This document shows, piece after piece, positions 23,420 to 31,424 of a stretch of DNA of 33,029 nucleotides. This stretch comes from Williamsia sp. 1135 (lineage in GTDB: Bacteria > Actinomycetota > Actinomycetes > Mycobacteriales > Mycobacteriaceae), in contig NZ_MJEI01000056.1 in the NCBI RefSeq assembly GCF_002095395.1, forward strand, positions 1 through 33,029, given 5' to 3'. The position numbers and the translations under genes are program-made. The notes under the pieces were generated by a model. It was given only the letters and a program-made list of their open reading frames with translations, was not told the DNA's origin and did no database searches. Each line of letters starts with the position of its first letter. The first letter of the stretch is position 1.

Positions 23420-24115
23420 ATGAGCAACGAGGTTCCCGACCTGGCCGCCACCTTGGCCGAGCTCGTTCGGACCATGGCCGACAAGCCCGAACTCGAGGAG
23501 ACCTTGCGCCTGATCACCGGCGCCGCCGTGGACCTGATCGAAGGCGCAGATTCGGCAGATATCCTACTGATTTCCAAACGCAAAGAGTTCCGCTCCCACG
23601 CTCCGACCAGCGACCTCCCGGTACGGCTCGACAGCATCCAGGAAGAACTCGGTGAAGGCCCTTGCATCGACGCCGCCTTCAACGAGCGGATCATTCACAC
23701 CGACGACCTGACCGCCGAACGCCGCTGGCCGAACTTTTGTCCGCGGGCCATTGCAGCCGGGGTCCACAGCAGCTTGTCGTTCCAGCTGTACACCGGCGGC
23801 GGCGCGATCGGTGCGCTCAATCTGTTCAGCTCTACCGCTGGGGCATTCTCGGCCGCCGACATCGAAGTGGGCCTGATGCTCGGCACCCACGCAGCGGTCG
23901 CCTTGCACGGAATCCGCAAGAGCGAACAGTTCGAGTCTGCGTTGGCCAGCCGCGATGTCATAGGTCAGGCCAAGGGAATGATCATGGAGCGCTTCACCGT
24001 TGACCCTGTGCAGGCATTCGAACTGTTGCGCAAGCTATCCCAAGACTCGAACGTCCCGCTGGTGCAGATCGCGGTGCAACTCGTCGAACGCGGATCAGCC
24101 AGCACCGGCACGTAG
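23420..24115 (+). CDS. GAF-ANTAR domain RNA-binding regulator
   Basis: The 231-residue protein has a GAF sensor domain at about 20-165 (GEGPCIDAAF, a WPNFCPRAIAAGVHSSLSF-type core, GALNLFS). A C-terminal ANTAR domain follows from about 170: LASRDVIGQAKGMIMERF, then a VDPVQAFELLRKLSQ segment. ANTAR proteins bind paired hexaloop RNA hairpins and stop premature termination. In Mycobacteriales many GAF-ANTAR proteins are stand-alone cytosolic regulators without a cognate kinase. A weak GAAGGC sequence precedes ATG 23420. The ligand of the GAF domain and the RNA targets are unknown. Confidence 0.93.
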   Translation: MSNEVPDLAATLAELVRTMADKPELEETLRLITGAAVDLIEGADSADILLISKRKEFRSHAPTSDLPVRLDSIQEELGEGPCIDAAFNERIIHTDDLTAERRWPNFCPRAIAAGVHSSLSFQLYTGGGAIGALNLFSSTAGAFSAADIEVGLMLGTHAAVALHGIRKSEQFESALASRDVIGQAKGMIMERFTVDPVQAFELLRKLSQDSNVPLVQIAVQLVERGSASTGT

Positions 24116-24177
24116 TCATCCACGGCCTCGCGGCCGTAGGTCACGGCCAACGCGCCGCGGCGAAACCCGCGCGGAGG

Positions 24178-24330
24178 CTACGGGTCTGCAACCGGTCTGA
24201 CTCGCTGGACGGTATGGAGGGGCATCACCCAGATTTTTCCGTCTCCGATCCGCCCGGTACGTGCTGTATCGACGACGGTGTTCACGATGTCCTCCACATC
24301 ACGGTCGTCGTCACCGACGGCGACTCCTAC
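24178..24330 (-). pseudogene. glnB: PII signalling protein (glnB/glnK) C-terminal fragment
   Basis: About 50 codons match the C-terminal half of a PII protein: a VEDIVNTVVDTARTGRIGDGK stretch corresponding to the ARTGKIGDGK hallmark, then IWVMPLHTVQRVR. The T-loop and N-terminal half are missing. Upstream in the reading direction (above 24330) the sequence is unrelated, and IS21-end-like repeats begin at 24386. The fragment cannot form the PII trimer sites and is a relic. It may have been cut by a mobile element. No amtB or glnD is present. Confidence 0.75.
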
Positions 24331-24385
24331 CGCATGAAACACCGAACGGAGGGCCCCACCACAACCTGAATTGCCCACACAGGGC

Positions 24386-24434
24386 GGGGACTTTTACCTG
24401 GCCACCAGTGGGGACATCAAACTGGCCGTTGACA
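24386..24434. mobile_element. Remnant of an IS21-family-like element end
   Basis: Two 18-bp units, 24386-24403 (GGGGACTTTTACCTGGCC) and 24410-24427 (GGGGACATCAAACTGGCC), recur with a 24-bp period and are followed by GTTGACA. Repeated transposase-binding units of this GGGGAC/CTGGCC kind are familiar from ends of actinobacterial IS21-type elements. No istA or istB is present in the window, so only an end is left. The family assignment is from memory and uncertain. The remaining 24435-24552 shows nothing recognisable. Confidence 0.45.
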
Positions 24435-24552
24435 GGTGAACGGCCGGATCACGGCCACTACCAGTTTCACGAAACGCTCCTTTTGCAACCCTCTGCGAAG
24501 ATCTCGATCTCTGACTCAGGTGTTTTTCTTCTCCGTGGAGGAGCGTGCGTTG

Positions 24553-25119
24553 TTACCGAGCCAGCCGTCTGATCGCGCCGCGCACGAGATAAGCGCCAAA
24601 GACCGCACTGGCAACCCAAGGGGCTCCCACCAGAATTGGATCGATCCACATGTGGTATTTGTCCACCCGCTTCGTGCCGGTCCGCGCGCTCGCACTCCGT
24701 CCGATCTCGCCGGCGATGCCGGTCTCGGTGATCGGGTTGTCCGGGCGCCCGCGCGCGAACGAGGCGAGGTGGCTTTCGGCGGCGTTCACGCGGTCAGCAG
24801 CCAGCAGCAGCAGCCAGTGAGCGGCGCGGGCTTCGCTGTAGCGGTAGGCGATGCGGCGCAGTTTTCCGGACAATCCGGTGGGAGGGGTGGAGGTCCCGAA
24901 TACGGGAGTCAGGAACTCGTGTTCGATTGAGCGTTCGCGCGGCCACTTTTCGCGTTGCCGCTCCGGGAAGTCCCAGTGTGCTCCGGTGGCGTCGGGGTCG
25001 AGTCGTTCCTGGGGAACCGATGGCCGGTCGGCGGGGTCGAGGTCGACGCCCCATCCGGGGATCCGGGCTTTGAGTTCCTCGCTGGAATAGCGGCGGGGTA
25101 TGTGCGCGGTGTACGGCAT
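24553..25119 (-). CDS. Conserved hypothetical protein beside the dehydrogenase gene
   Basis: The 188-residue protein is mostly soluble and charged, with a HWDFPERQREKWPRERS segment, a helical middle (AARAAHWLLLLAADRVNAAE) and a single hydrophobic segment near the C-terminus (PILVGAPWVASAVFGAYLV) before a basic end. ATG 25119 is preferred because AGGAG lies 9 nt upstream; a longer frame to 25167 overlaps the dehydrogenase stop. It starts 12 bp after the dehydrogenase stop and so was its operon partner. I do not recognise a function. Since the dehydrogenase gene is disrupted, its expression may now depend on the IS or on a new promoter. Confidence 0.75.
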   Translation of the reverse strand: MPYTAHIPRRYSSEELKARIPGWGVDLDPADRPSVPQERLDPDATGAHWDFPERQREKWPRERSIEHEFLTPVFGTSTPPTGLSGKLRRIAYRYSEARAAHWLLLLAADRVNAAESHLASFARGRPDNPITETGIAGEIGRSASARTGTKRVDKYHMWIDPILVGAPWVASAVFGAYLVRGAIRRLAR

Positions 25120-26009
25120 TGAAATGGCTCCTAGGTGGTGGCGGGAATGATGACGGGTTTGATGCACTCGTCGAGCTTGGCTGAGAAGATGTGGTACCCC
25201 TCAGCGATGTGGTCCAGCGGAATACGTTGGGTGATAACGTCACTGGGCTTGATGTGCCCGTTTTTGACATGTTCGAACAGTCGCGGCCATTGCCGTTTGA
25301 CCGGACACTGATTTATCTGAAGCGTCAGTCCCTTGTTCATCGCGTCGCCGAACTTCACGGCGCTGAACATCGGCCCGTACGCACCCAGGACCGCGACTGT
25401 GCCACCTTTGCGGACCGAGTCGATGGCCCAGTTCAGGGCGACCGGGGATCCGCCTTGCAGTTTGAACTTGGCTGCGGTGACGTGCTGGAGAAAGTTGCCG
25501 TCGGCCTCGGCGCCGACGGCTTCGATGACCACGTCCGCTCCGAGGTAATCGGTAGCCTTCTTCATCTGGACCACGATGTCGTCGTATTCGGCGAAGTTGT
25601 AGGTCTCGGCGTGGGCGAACGTCCGCGCCTTCTCGAGCCGGTATTCCAGGTGGTCGATGACGATGACCCGGCCAGCGCCCATGAACCAGGCTGATTTTGC
25701 CGCGAACAGTCCGACCGGGCCGGCGCCGAACACGGCGACGGTGTCTCCTTCGCTGATACTGCCCAGTTGGGCGCCGAAGTAGCCGGTGGCCAGGGCGTCG
25801 GTGAGCATCAGGGCGTCATCCTCGTCGAGCCAGTCCGGGATGATGGTGGGTCCGACGTCGGCGAAAGGGACGCGCATGAGCTCGGCCTGCCCGCCGTCGT
25901 AACCACCGCACGTGTGGGAGTACCCGTAGATGCCGCCGACAGCGGTGGCATTGGGGTTGACGTTGTGACAGTTCGAGTAGAGGCCGCGCACACAGAAGTA
26001 GCACGCCGG

Positions 26010-26853
26010 TGGCGTCGAGCGCCGCGCACCACACGTGTTCGGGCAGCAGGGCGATCGCGTTGCGGACCCGGGCATCGAGGTCGAAGCCGACCGAGTACTC
26101 CACGCTGAACCCGGTGCGGGCGTTCAGTGCGGTGATGTGGTCGAGCACATCGTGAGTCGAACCCGCGCCATCGATGGTGATCAGCAACCGCCGCCGGTAC
26201 TTCGCGGGGACCGCGGCGATGGCGGCGTCGATGATCGCGATGTGATCGGCTGCCGTGTTCGAACCCGCGCTGCCGGTACGGGGGATGATCGCCAGCAACT
26301 CGCCGGTGTTGTCGCACCACGCCGTCAACGGATGAAATCCGTAGCCGCCCTTGAAATTGCCTGCCGCGCACTGCTTGTCCGAGTAGGAGGTGACCAGGGT
26401 GGCGTCGATCCGGATCGCGATCACACCCTCGATATCGCCGTAGCAGGTGCCTACCGGCGCGATCTTGCCGTGCCGGGCCGCGATCAGCTGCCACACCCGG
26501 CGGCGGACCCGGTTACGTGCCGCGGTGAGATTCTTCAGCGCCTTCGCGTCGATCTCGTTCAGCGAACGCCACAGCGTGGACATCGAGGCCACCGGCCCGA
26601 ACACCCGCTGCTGGTCGCCGAGGACCACGATGTCGGACATGCAGGTAGCACCGTCGGCGATCGACACCGCCAGATCGCACACGACCCGGCCCCGGTCATG
26701 GATCACATCCGGGCGAACAAGGGCATCCGATAACGCGTTGGTCAGGCCCGTGGCGTCGGCGAGCATCCGAGTGACGACGCTGCCGCTGTGCGACACGACG
26801 TCGTCGCCGCGGACTTCGATGTCCAGGCCCCGGGACCAATTAGTATCCTGCAT
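26010..26853 (-). pseudogene. IS1380 family transposase, C-terminally truncated
   Basis: From ATG 26853 the protein starts MQDTNWSRGLDIEVRGD. It continues with an IS1380-type N-terminal region, MSTLWRSLNEID, the catalytic core IRIDATLVTSYSDKQ (first Asp) with NFKGGYGFHPLTAW, and LITIDGAGSTHDVLDHI (second Asp). At LLPEHVWCAALDATGVL the sequence runs into dehydrogenase DNA, and the open frame goes on meaninglessly to 25816. The usual length is about 450 residues, so roughly the last third with the catalytic Glu is missing. It is not active by itself. Confidence 0.82.
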
Positions 26854-26973
26854 GCGAGAAGTGCGCCCGTTCTGTGGATTGCGGAGTCGTCGAGAAACCC
26901 CATTATCCCTGAGCTGACGCACTTTTCGCGTACACGACACCACAGTCATGCCAACCCACGTGAATAATCCAGG
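26010..26973 (-). mobile_element. 3'-truncated IS1380-type element inside the dehydrogenase
   Basis: The element runs from a terminal end at about 26973 (minus-strand CCTGGATTATTCACG) to a junction with dehydrogenase sequence near 26010. It encodes the transposase start and about 280 codons. The distal transposase part and the second terminal repeat are gone. Loss of about 200 bp of dehydrogenase sequence at the same junction suggests insertion followed by an adjacent deletion. Exact ends are estimated to within a few bases. Confidence 0.75.
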
Positions 26974-27050
26974 TTGGGGTGTTCGATCGGAGGAATGGGC
27001 TTGTCCTCGACCCTGATTTTGTACGGACCTCGATAGACCATCGATTTCAT

Positions 27051-27612
27051 GTTCTCTCCCGCTGGATTTCTTGTGTGTACAGCCGCGGTGGTCTCGGCGG
27101 GTGTCACGCGTCGGTCACGTCTCGCGCTATGTGCGATGCATCGGCGATGGGTTATTGCTGCGCCCGGTATGACGAAACATGCTGGCTCCATTCACAAAAT
27201 AGCCACCAAATGTGTGCCCGCAAGCTGGAGACACCGATAGCGTGCACACGAGTGCATGGTTGGGAGGCGAGCCAGGGTCAGACCCGCGCCATGGCCGCCG
27301 TAGCGCACCTAAAGCACCCAAGAACACGAAACAGGACGATTCCCGACCGTCACTTGGGATGTCGCCAGTATCCCCCCGCCCCGGCGAGTTCAAACGCGAG
27401 TGAGCCATGAAGGTTTATCGCGCCTTGATGAAGGGCATTAAAAAACACAGCCATACAAAATGCCGTGGCATTCTCGCGTTCGATTACGTCGGCACCTCGT
27501 CGTGCCTGTGGCCGACTCAGTACGAGGAGCTACCCATGTACGTCGGCTGATCAGGTCCATCAACCTGGCCGAGCGTCAAGAGCTGCCCACAACTCGGGAG
27601 TCCTTCGCCTTC
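27051..27612. other. 562-bp intergenic region, no gene recognised
   Basis: This should hold the original dehydrogenase promoter next to 27050. It contains a lower-GC patch (27410-27475) with the palindrome AATGCC-GT-GGCATT at 27459-27472. It also has GAGGAG placed before an ATG at 27535 that encodes only four residues before TGA. The latter might be the start of a lost gene. I found no RNA gene or element ends. Confidence 0.4.
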
Positions 27613-28497
27613 TCAGCTGGGTTGGTTCTCGCGCTGTGACCGTTGGTAGCCGACTTCGGACGGTTCTCGCTCGCCGTATTTTCGGACTCCGAATGTGGAG
27701 ACCATGGATCGGTCGAGGTCGACCAGGCGCAGCGGCGTCGACCCGGCGTAAGTGGCAACTGCCACTCGGGTCGCGAGTTGCAGTGGCCGTGAGGGGTGCG
27801 GTAGGTCGTGAACCTGCCGGAGATTCGGTGGACAGAACGCCGAGATGATGTGGTCCGCGTACGGCCTCAGGAGTTTGGGCAGGACTCGCTCTGCGAACGC
27901 CTCGATCAGCGAGCGAGCCACGGCACGACCCTCAGTGGTCGGTGCGAACTCTTGTTGCTCGTAGGACCGTGCCCATCTCTCGAGCGCTTCGCGTGTTTCG
28001 GGCAGGCCGTCGAGACCCTGCAGTTCGGCCACCGAACGCCAGAAGCGCCACTGCGCTTCCAATTCTGTTGGGGTGAAGGGGGAGTGCGCGAGGTCCGAGG
28101 TGATCCGGTGTGGATCGAGTGCAAGGGTCGAGAGCGTATACAACGAGTCGTCGTTGCGGATCGGGAAATGCGCGTGGATCTGGTTCAGGCGCGCGATCCA
28201 GGCACGTCCGGTCGGCGACGTCGGTCCGTGATCGAGCAATTGCCCGAAGAACAGCAGGGTGTCGTCGTTGCGCCTCGCCGGGAACTGCATGATGTCCCCA
28301 CCTCCGCGGCGGTACAGGATTCGCGCCATGGTCGGAACCGCCACCTGTTTCATAAGCGCGACAGTGAACAGGGCGTAGGTGAGAGATGGATTGCCGTGCA
28401 AGGTGACCAGGGACAGCCGAGCTATTTCGGCGGCGTCGACGACCGGATCCAACGTGCTGATCCGTCGGGAGACGAGGTGACCGGGACGTAGTTTCAT
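27613..28497 (-). CDS. DUF2236 (MpaB/Lcp-type) oxygenase-like protein
   Basis: The 294-residue all-helical protein is of the DUF2236 family, which includes the rubber oxygenase Lcp and the fungal MpaB. Recognisable parts are RRNDDTLLFFGQLLDHG, GRAWIARLNQIHAHFPIRNDD (His in the family's conserved position), TLALDPHRI and WRFWRSVAELQGLDGLPETREALERW. Lcp cleaves polyisoprene double bonds with haem and O2, and MpaB cleaves a farnesyl chain. Function in most bacterial members is unknown. ATG 28497 overlaps the stop of the linalool-dehydratase-like gene by 4 nt, so they are co-translated. With that partner, a terpenoid or isoprenoid substrate is a reasonable inference. The extension to 28764 is noise. 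Confidence 0.87.
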   Translation of the reverse strand: MKLRPGHLVSRRISTLDPVVDAAEIARLSLVTLHGNPSLTYALFTVALMKQVAVPTMARILYRRGGGDIMQFPARRNDDTLLFFGQLLDHGPTSPTGRAWIARLNQIHAHFPIRNDDSLYTLSTLALDPHRITSDLAHSPFTPTELEAQWRFWRSVAELQGLDGLPETREALERWARSYEQQEFAPTTEGRAVARSLIEAFAERVLPKLLRPYADHIISAFCPPNLRQVHDLPHPSRPLQLATRVAVATYAGSTPLRLVDLDRSMVSTFGVRKYGEREPSEVGYQRSQRENQPS

Positions 28498-30421
28498 GAG
28501 GTGGGCTCCATTCGGACAACGGTGCGTCCTTCGATGTCGAGATCTATGCGTGCTCGGCCGTGGCGGTCTGTTTCGACCGTCGAGTCGAGGGTTCCCACCA
28601 CCGCGTATCGGCGGTCCAGCCGGAGTTGATCGATTACCAGCGTCGTGCGAACGCCACCATCGCCGGGATAGAGGACCAAGTCCAGCGCCTGACCATCGGT
28701 GACGGCGCGGGCCACCAGAACATCCGGGTATGCGGCCTCGGCGAGACAAGGGCCCGCGAGCCAATGGGCGGGTAGGCCCGCGCCGATCAAGTCTCGATTG
28801 GCCGCCGGCCGCGCGAACCGTGAGAGCAGCGAGTACAGGTTGCCCTGCGTGGACAATCCTTCATACCGTGCGACGCCCGCCTGGCGTTCGACGTGTTCCT
28901 TCGCATCGACGTACGCGAACGCGGAGTCTGCAACGTCGTCATCCCCCATCTCGCGAGCGGTCAGCGAGAGAAAAGTCTGGGCGAAAGAGTCACTACCGAA
29001 CGAGTAGTTGCCGACGTCGCAACGGTTGGCCGCCGTCCGCGGGAGAAGAAAACGCTCCCCATCGAACTCCAACGAGTTTCGTCTCGTCAGCCACCACGCC
29101 CGATGCGCCTGATCGGGCAGAAAGGCGTTCATCCAGTAGGTCGTCGGGAGACTGACGCCTTCGCTGGCCCAGATGTTCCATGACAGCCCCAGGCTCTCGT
29201 TGCGAACACCGATGAGTTTGCCGTCCGGGCGCGCGAACTCGTGTTCGTACGCTCGCGCGATCGCCGCGCTGAGATCGGCATGGAAGTCCGTACCGTGTAA
29301 CCGATCATGCGCGATGAGGGTGTTGACTCCGAAGGTGTTGCAGACGGGGTAGATCCAGCGTGGTTCGCAGGAGAACAGTGTGTAGGCCGACCGGCGCATG
29401 TTGCGGTGGATGGATTTTGCCAGGTCGTGGAAGTCGTGCCGATAATGTTGGCTGTCGGACCAGGTGTAGGTCAGGCCTCCTGGCCTGGAGAATCGGTTGT
29501 CGCCGAAGCTCTCGTACATCCCGACCGCGGCTCCTTGCCATCCGGTCAGCATCACGTTGTCGTTGTTGTCGACCGGATCGCGGCCGAGAGACAGTCGGCC
29601 CCAGGCATTTTCCATTGCCCAGTAACCCCAGACCCGCTTGTCCCCCATTTTGGGGATCGACCTCTCCTGCGCCTCGGCCAGATCCCCGGAGAACGCCGGT
29701 GTCCGCGTGTAGCGGTACATCGACAGCGCGTAGCCCAGTACACTGAGCTGATAGCGAAGTGCTGCCTCACGGAACTGGTCGCGGCGATCAAACCCGGCGA
29801 ACTCCGACAATGGTTGCAACGCAAGGTCGAGCGCAAAGCGAAAATGCGCCAGGTCATCTGCCGAAGCCTCCCCAACTGGCGGTTCGGGTGACGACGGCAC
29901 CGCAGTCTGAAAATACGTGACATCCGCCAGTTCGGCGTTCACCGACCGCGCAATTGCCACTTGATGACGGTGACGCAGGACGTGAACACCGAACGCAACC
30001 ACCACCACACCCGGAACCAGGCCGGCGGTGACAGCGATCCAAGTGACCGACAGGTGAGTATGAGAATGAGTGACAGCCGCTTCGAGCAGAAACGCCAACC
30101 ATACGATGATCGGGGCGATGACCGCACCGATCATCCACCACACCAGAACAGCGAGCCCAAACGCGGCCACTGCCATCGCCGCGTGCGCGACATGCCCCGA
30201 TGCCAGGTGACCGCCGCCGGGAAACAGCAGCCCCATGGCCGCGACGCCCGCCACATGGTTGCCCATGGCGGTGACCAGTAGTCCACCGGTCCACAAAGTG
30301 CGTACACCGCAGCAACTCTGCGGAACTTTGCGCGGGTCACCGGAGTCAGCAACGGCCGCGACGTCGGCAAAAGACGCGCTGGAACCCACCGACCGGGCCG
30401 CACAACCGGCGTCGCCCTCAT
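28494..30421 (-). CDS. Membrane-anchored linalool dehydratase/isomerase-like protein
   Basis: Three or four N-terminal membrane helices precede a domain of about 430 residues like Castellaniella linalool dehydratase/isomerase: KMGDKRVWGYW, GRDPVDNNDNVMLTGW and DRLHGTD. CEPRWIYPVC keeps the two active-site cysteines at their 9-residue spacing, but the Ldi MYKGH histidine is Trp here. Ldi interconverts linalool, geraniol and myrcene without cofactor. The start is uncertain. ATG 30421 overlaps the small gene's stop as TGATG and reads KFRRVAAVYAL before the first helix, but needs one extra base near 30293-30297 to join the main frame. Without that, GTG 30458 begins in poor sequence. The likely full protein is about 642 residues. 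Confidence 0.85.
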
Positions 30422-30579
30422 CACCGGACCACCGAGATCTGCAGCTCCGGTGTGACAACCCGCCGTGCGGCCGGCGGCATCGCCGTCGCCGACGAGACCT
30501 CTCCCCCGGTGCACGAGGCGATGACGAAGAGTTTGCGCAGGCCGACCATCAGCAGCAGCAAGATCGTGCAACACAGCAT
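30421..30579 (-). CDS. 52-residue membrane peptide heading the Ldi operon
   Basis: The peptide starts MLCCTILLLLMVGLRKLF, a single membrane helix followed by a basic turn, then a polar tail of about 30 residues ending ISVVR. GGAGG lies 5 nt before ATG 30579, an excellent ribosome-binding site. Its stop overlaps the ATG of the next gene by one base (TGATG), giving tight translational coupling. The predicted transcription start is about 34 nt upstream. I know no family; a small subunit or membrane chaperone of the Ldi-like protein is one guess. The two cysteines at positions 3-4 are close to the membrane face. Confidence 0.7.
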   Translation of the reverse strand: MLCCTILLLLMVGLRKLFVIASCTGGEVSSATAMPPAARRVVTPELQISVVR

Positions 30580-30593
30580 CGGGACCTCCATCT

Positions 30594-30648
30594 GAAACCG
30601 CATCGTTTCGGTTTCGGTTAGCCTAGGTGGGACGCCGCTCGCCGTCAA
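30594..30648 (-). promoter_or_regulatory. Promoter and overlapping operator of the Ldi operon
   Basis: On the minus strand TTGACG (30648-30643) and TAGGCT (30625-30620) are a -35/-10 pair with 17-bp spacing, so transcription should begin near 30613. The inverted repeat GAAACCG (30594-30600) / CGGTTTC (30609-30615), 8-bp spacer, covers that start point. This is classical repressor placement, and the divergent TetR gene is the obvious source. Confidence 0.65.
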
Positions 30649-30699
30649 CGTTCGGACCGGCACAGGACAGCGGGTCACCGGCACTGGCACTATGAGCAC

Positions 30700-31341
30700 G
30701 TGACGCCGACCACCGAGCCCGCCGGGCGACACTACGGTGGGCAAAGCGCTACAGAGCGCCGACTATCGCGCAGACATCGGCTGATTGAAGCCGTCCTCGA
30801 CCTCGTCCACGAGGGCGGTATCGAATCGCTGAGCATAGGAGCGATCTGTGAGCACGCATCGGTCTCCAAACGGCATCTCTACCTGAGCTTTTCCAATCTC
30901 GACGAGCTCACCGGAGAGGCACTGACCGACGTGCTCACACAGGCGGCCGATCGAATCGCCGCGGCAACCGCGAAACTCGACAGGGAAGCGTCGAGAACCC
31001 GACTGATCGAAGTCGCGGTCGAAGAGATCCTCATCGCGTTCGACGATCCACGGGTCGCACGTCTGTATCTCGAGGCGCCCGGAAACCGCGGGCTCCGCGC
31101 AGCGCGAGACCATGCGGTGGCCCGTTTCGTGAGCCAACTGCTGACCCTCCTCGCCAGCGACCGTGCCGATCACCCGCGAGCTCAGCTCATCGCCCGCGTG
31201 CTGGTCGGAGGTACCACCGAGGGGGTCGCGCTCTGGCTGCGCGGCGACGTGACGCTCGAACGCGGGGAGCTGGTGGCGACACTCGCCGCCCTGGGCGTCG
31301 ACGCGGTCAACCGTATCCTCGAGTTGGACCCACCACGCTGA
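30700..31341 (+). CDS. TetR family regulator of the Ldi operon
   Basis: The 213-residue protein has the TetR HTH at about 25-70 (RHRLIEAVLDLVHEGGIESLSIGAICEHASVSKRHLYLSFSN is split over helices 1-4; SKRHLYLSF is the recognition end). A typical helical ligand-binding domain follows. It is divergent from the Ldi-like/DUF2236 operon and separated by 120 bp containing the inverted repeat at 30594-30615. The inducer would be the pathway substrate. GTG 30700 has no ribosome-binding site; CACTAT at 30688-30693 would start a leaderless mRNA on that codon. Confidence 0.92.
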   Translation: MTPTTEPAGRHYGGQSATERRLSRRHRLIEAVLDLVHEGGIESLSIGAICEHASVSKRHLYLSFSNLDELTGEALTDVLTQAADRIAAATAKLDREASRTRLIEVAVEEILIAFDDPRVARLYLEAPGNRGLRAARDHAVARFVSQLLTLLASDRADHPRAQLIARVLVGGTTEGVALWLRGDVTLERGELVATLAALGVDAVNRILELDPPR

Positions 31342-31394
31342 ACCAGCCGACTTGGGCCATCTCCAGGGAGCACGTCCTGCCGTCGCCTTGGCTT

Positions 31395-31423
31395 AGTGGT
31401 CTGAGCCGTTAGTTCGTCGGGGG
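31395..31423. repeat. Left terminal inverted repeat of the IS630 element
   Basis: The 29 bp beginning AGTGGTCTGAGCCG are the exact reverse complement of the last 29 bp of the window (33001-33029). The first base is the A of a TA that IS630-type elements duplicate on insertion (TA at 31394-31395), so the element proper probably begins at 31396. Confidence 0.9.
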
Positions 31424-31424
31424 G

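Larger units (their letters stand above)
25131..27050 (-). pseudogene. Zinc alcohol/formaldehyde dehydrogenase gene split by an IS
   Basis: The first 26 codons are at 27050-26974 (MKSMVYRGPYKIRVEDK and on to IEHPN), preceded by GGGAGAG as ribosome-binding site. The rest resumes near 26010 with CYFCVRGLYSNCHNVNPNATAV and runs to 25131 with an intact Rossmann domain (VFGAGPVGLFAA). The family is the glutathione-independent formaldehyde dehydrogenase-like MDR group, about 390 residues. An IS1380-type fragment lies between the parts. About 65-70 codons are absent, including the catalytic zinc ligands (CGSD, GHE region). The 314-residue open frame downstream of the IS begins with about 20 IS-derived residues and cannot be active. 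Formaldehyde or related aldehyde oxidation from this locus is therefore lost. Confidence 0.85.

Noticed and set aside
25816-26009. Extra C-terminal part of the IS1380 transposase
   Set aside because: Below about 26010 the DNA encodes dehydrogenase in another frame; the transposase frame merely stays open.
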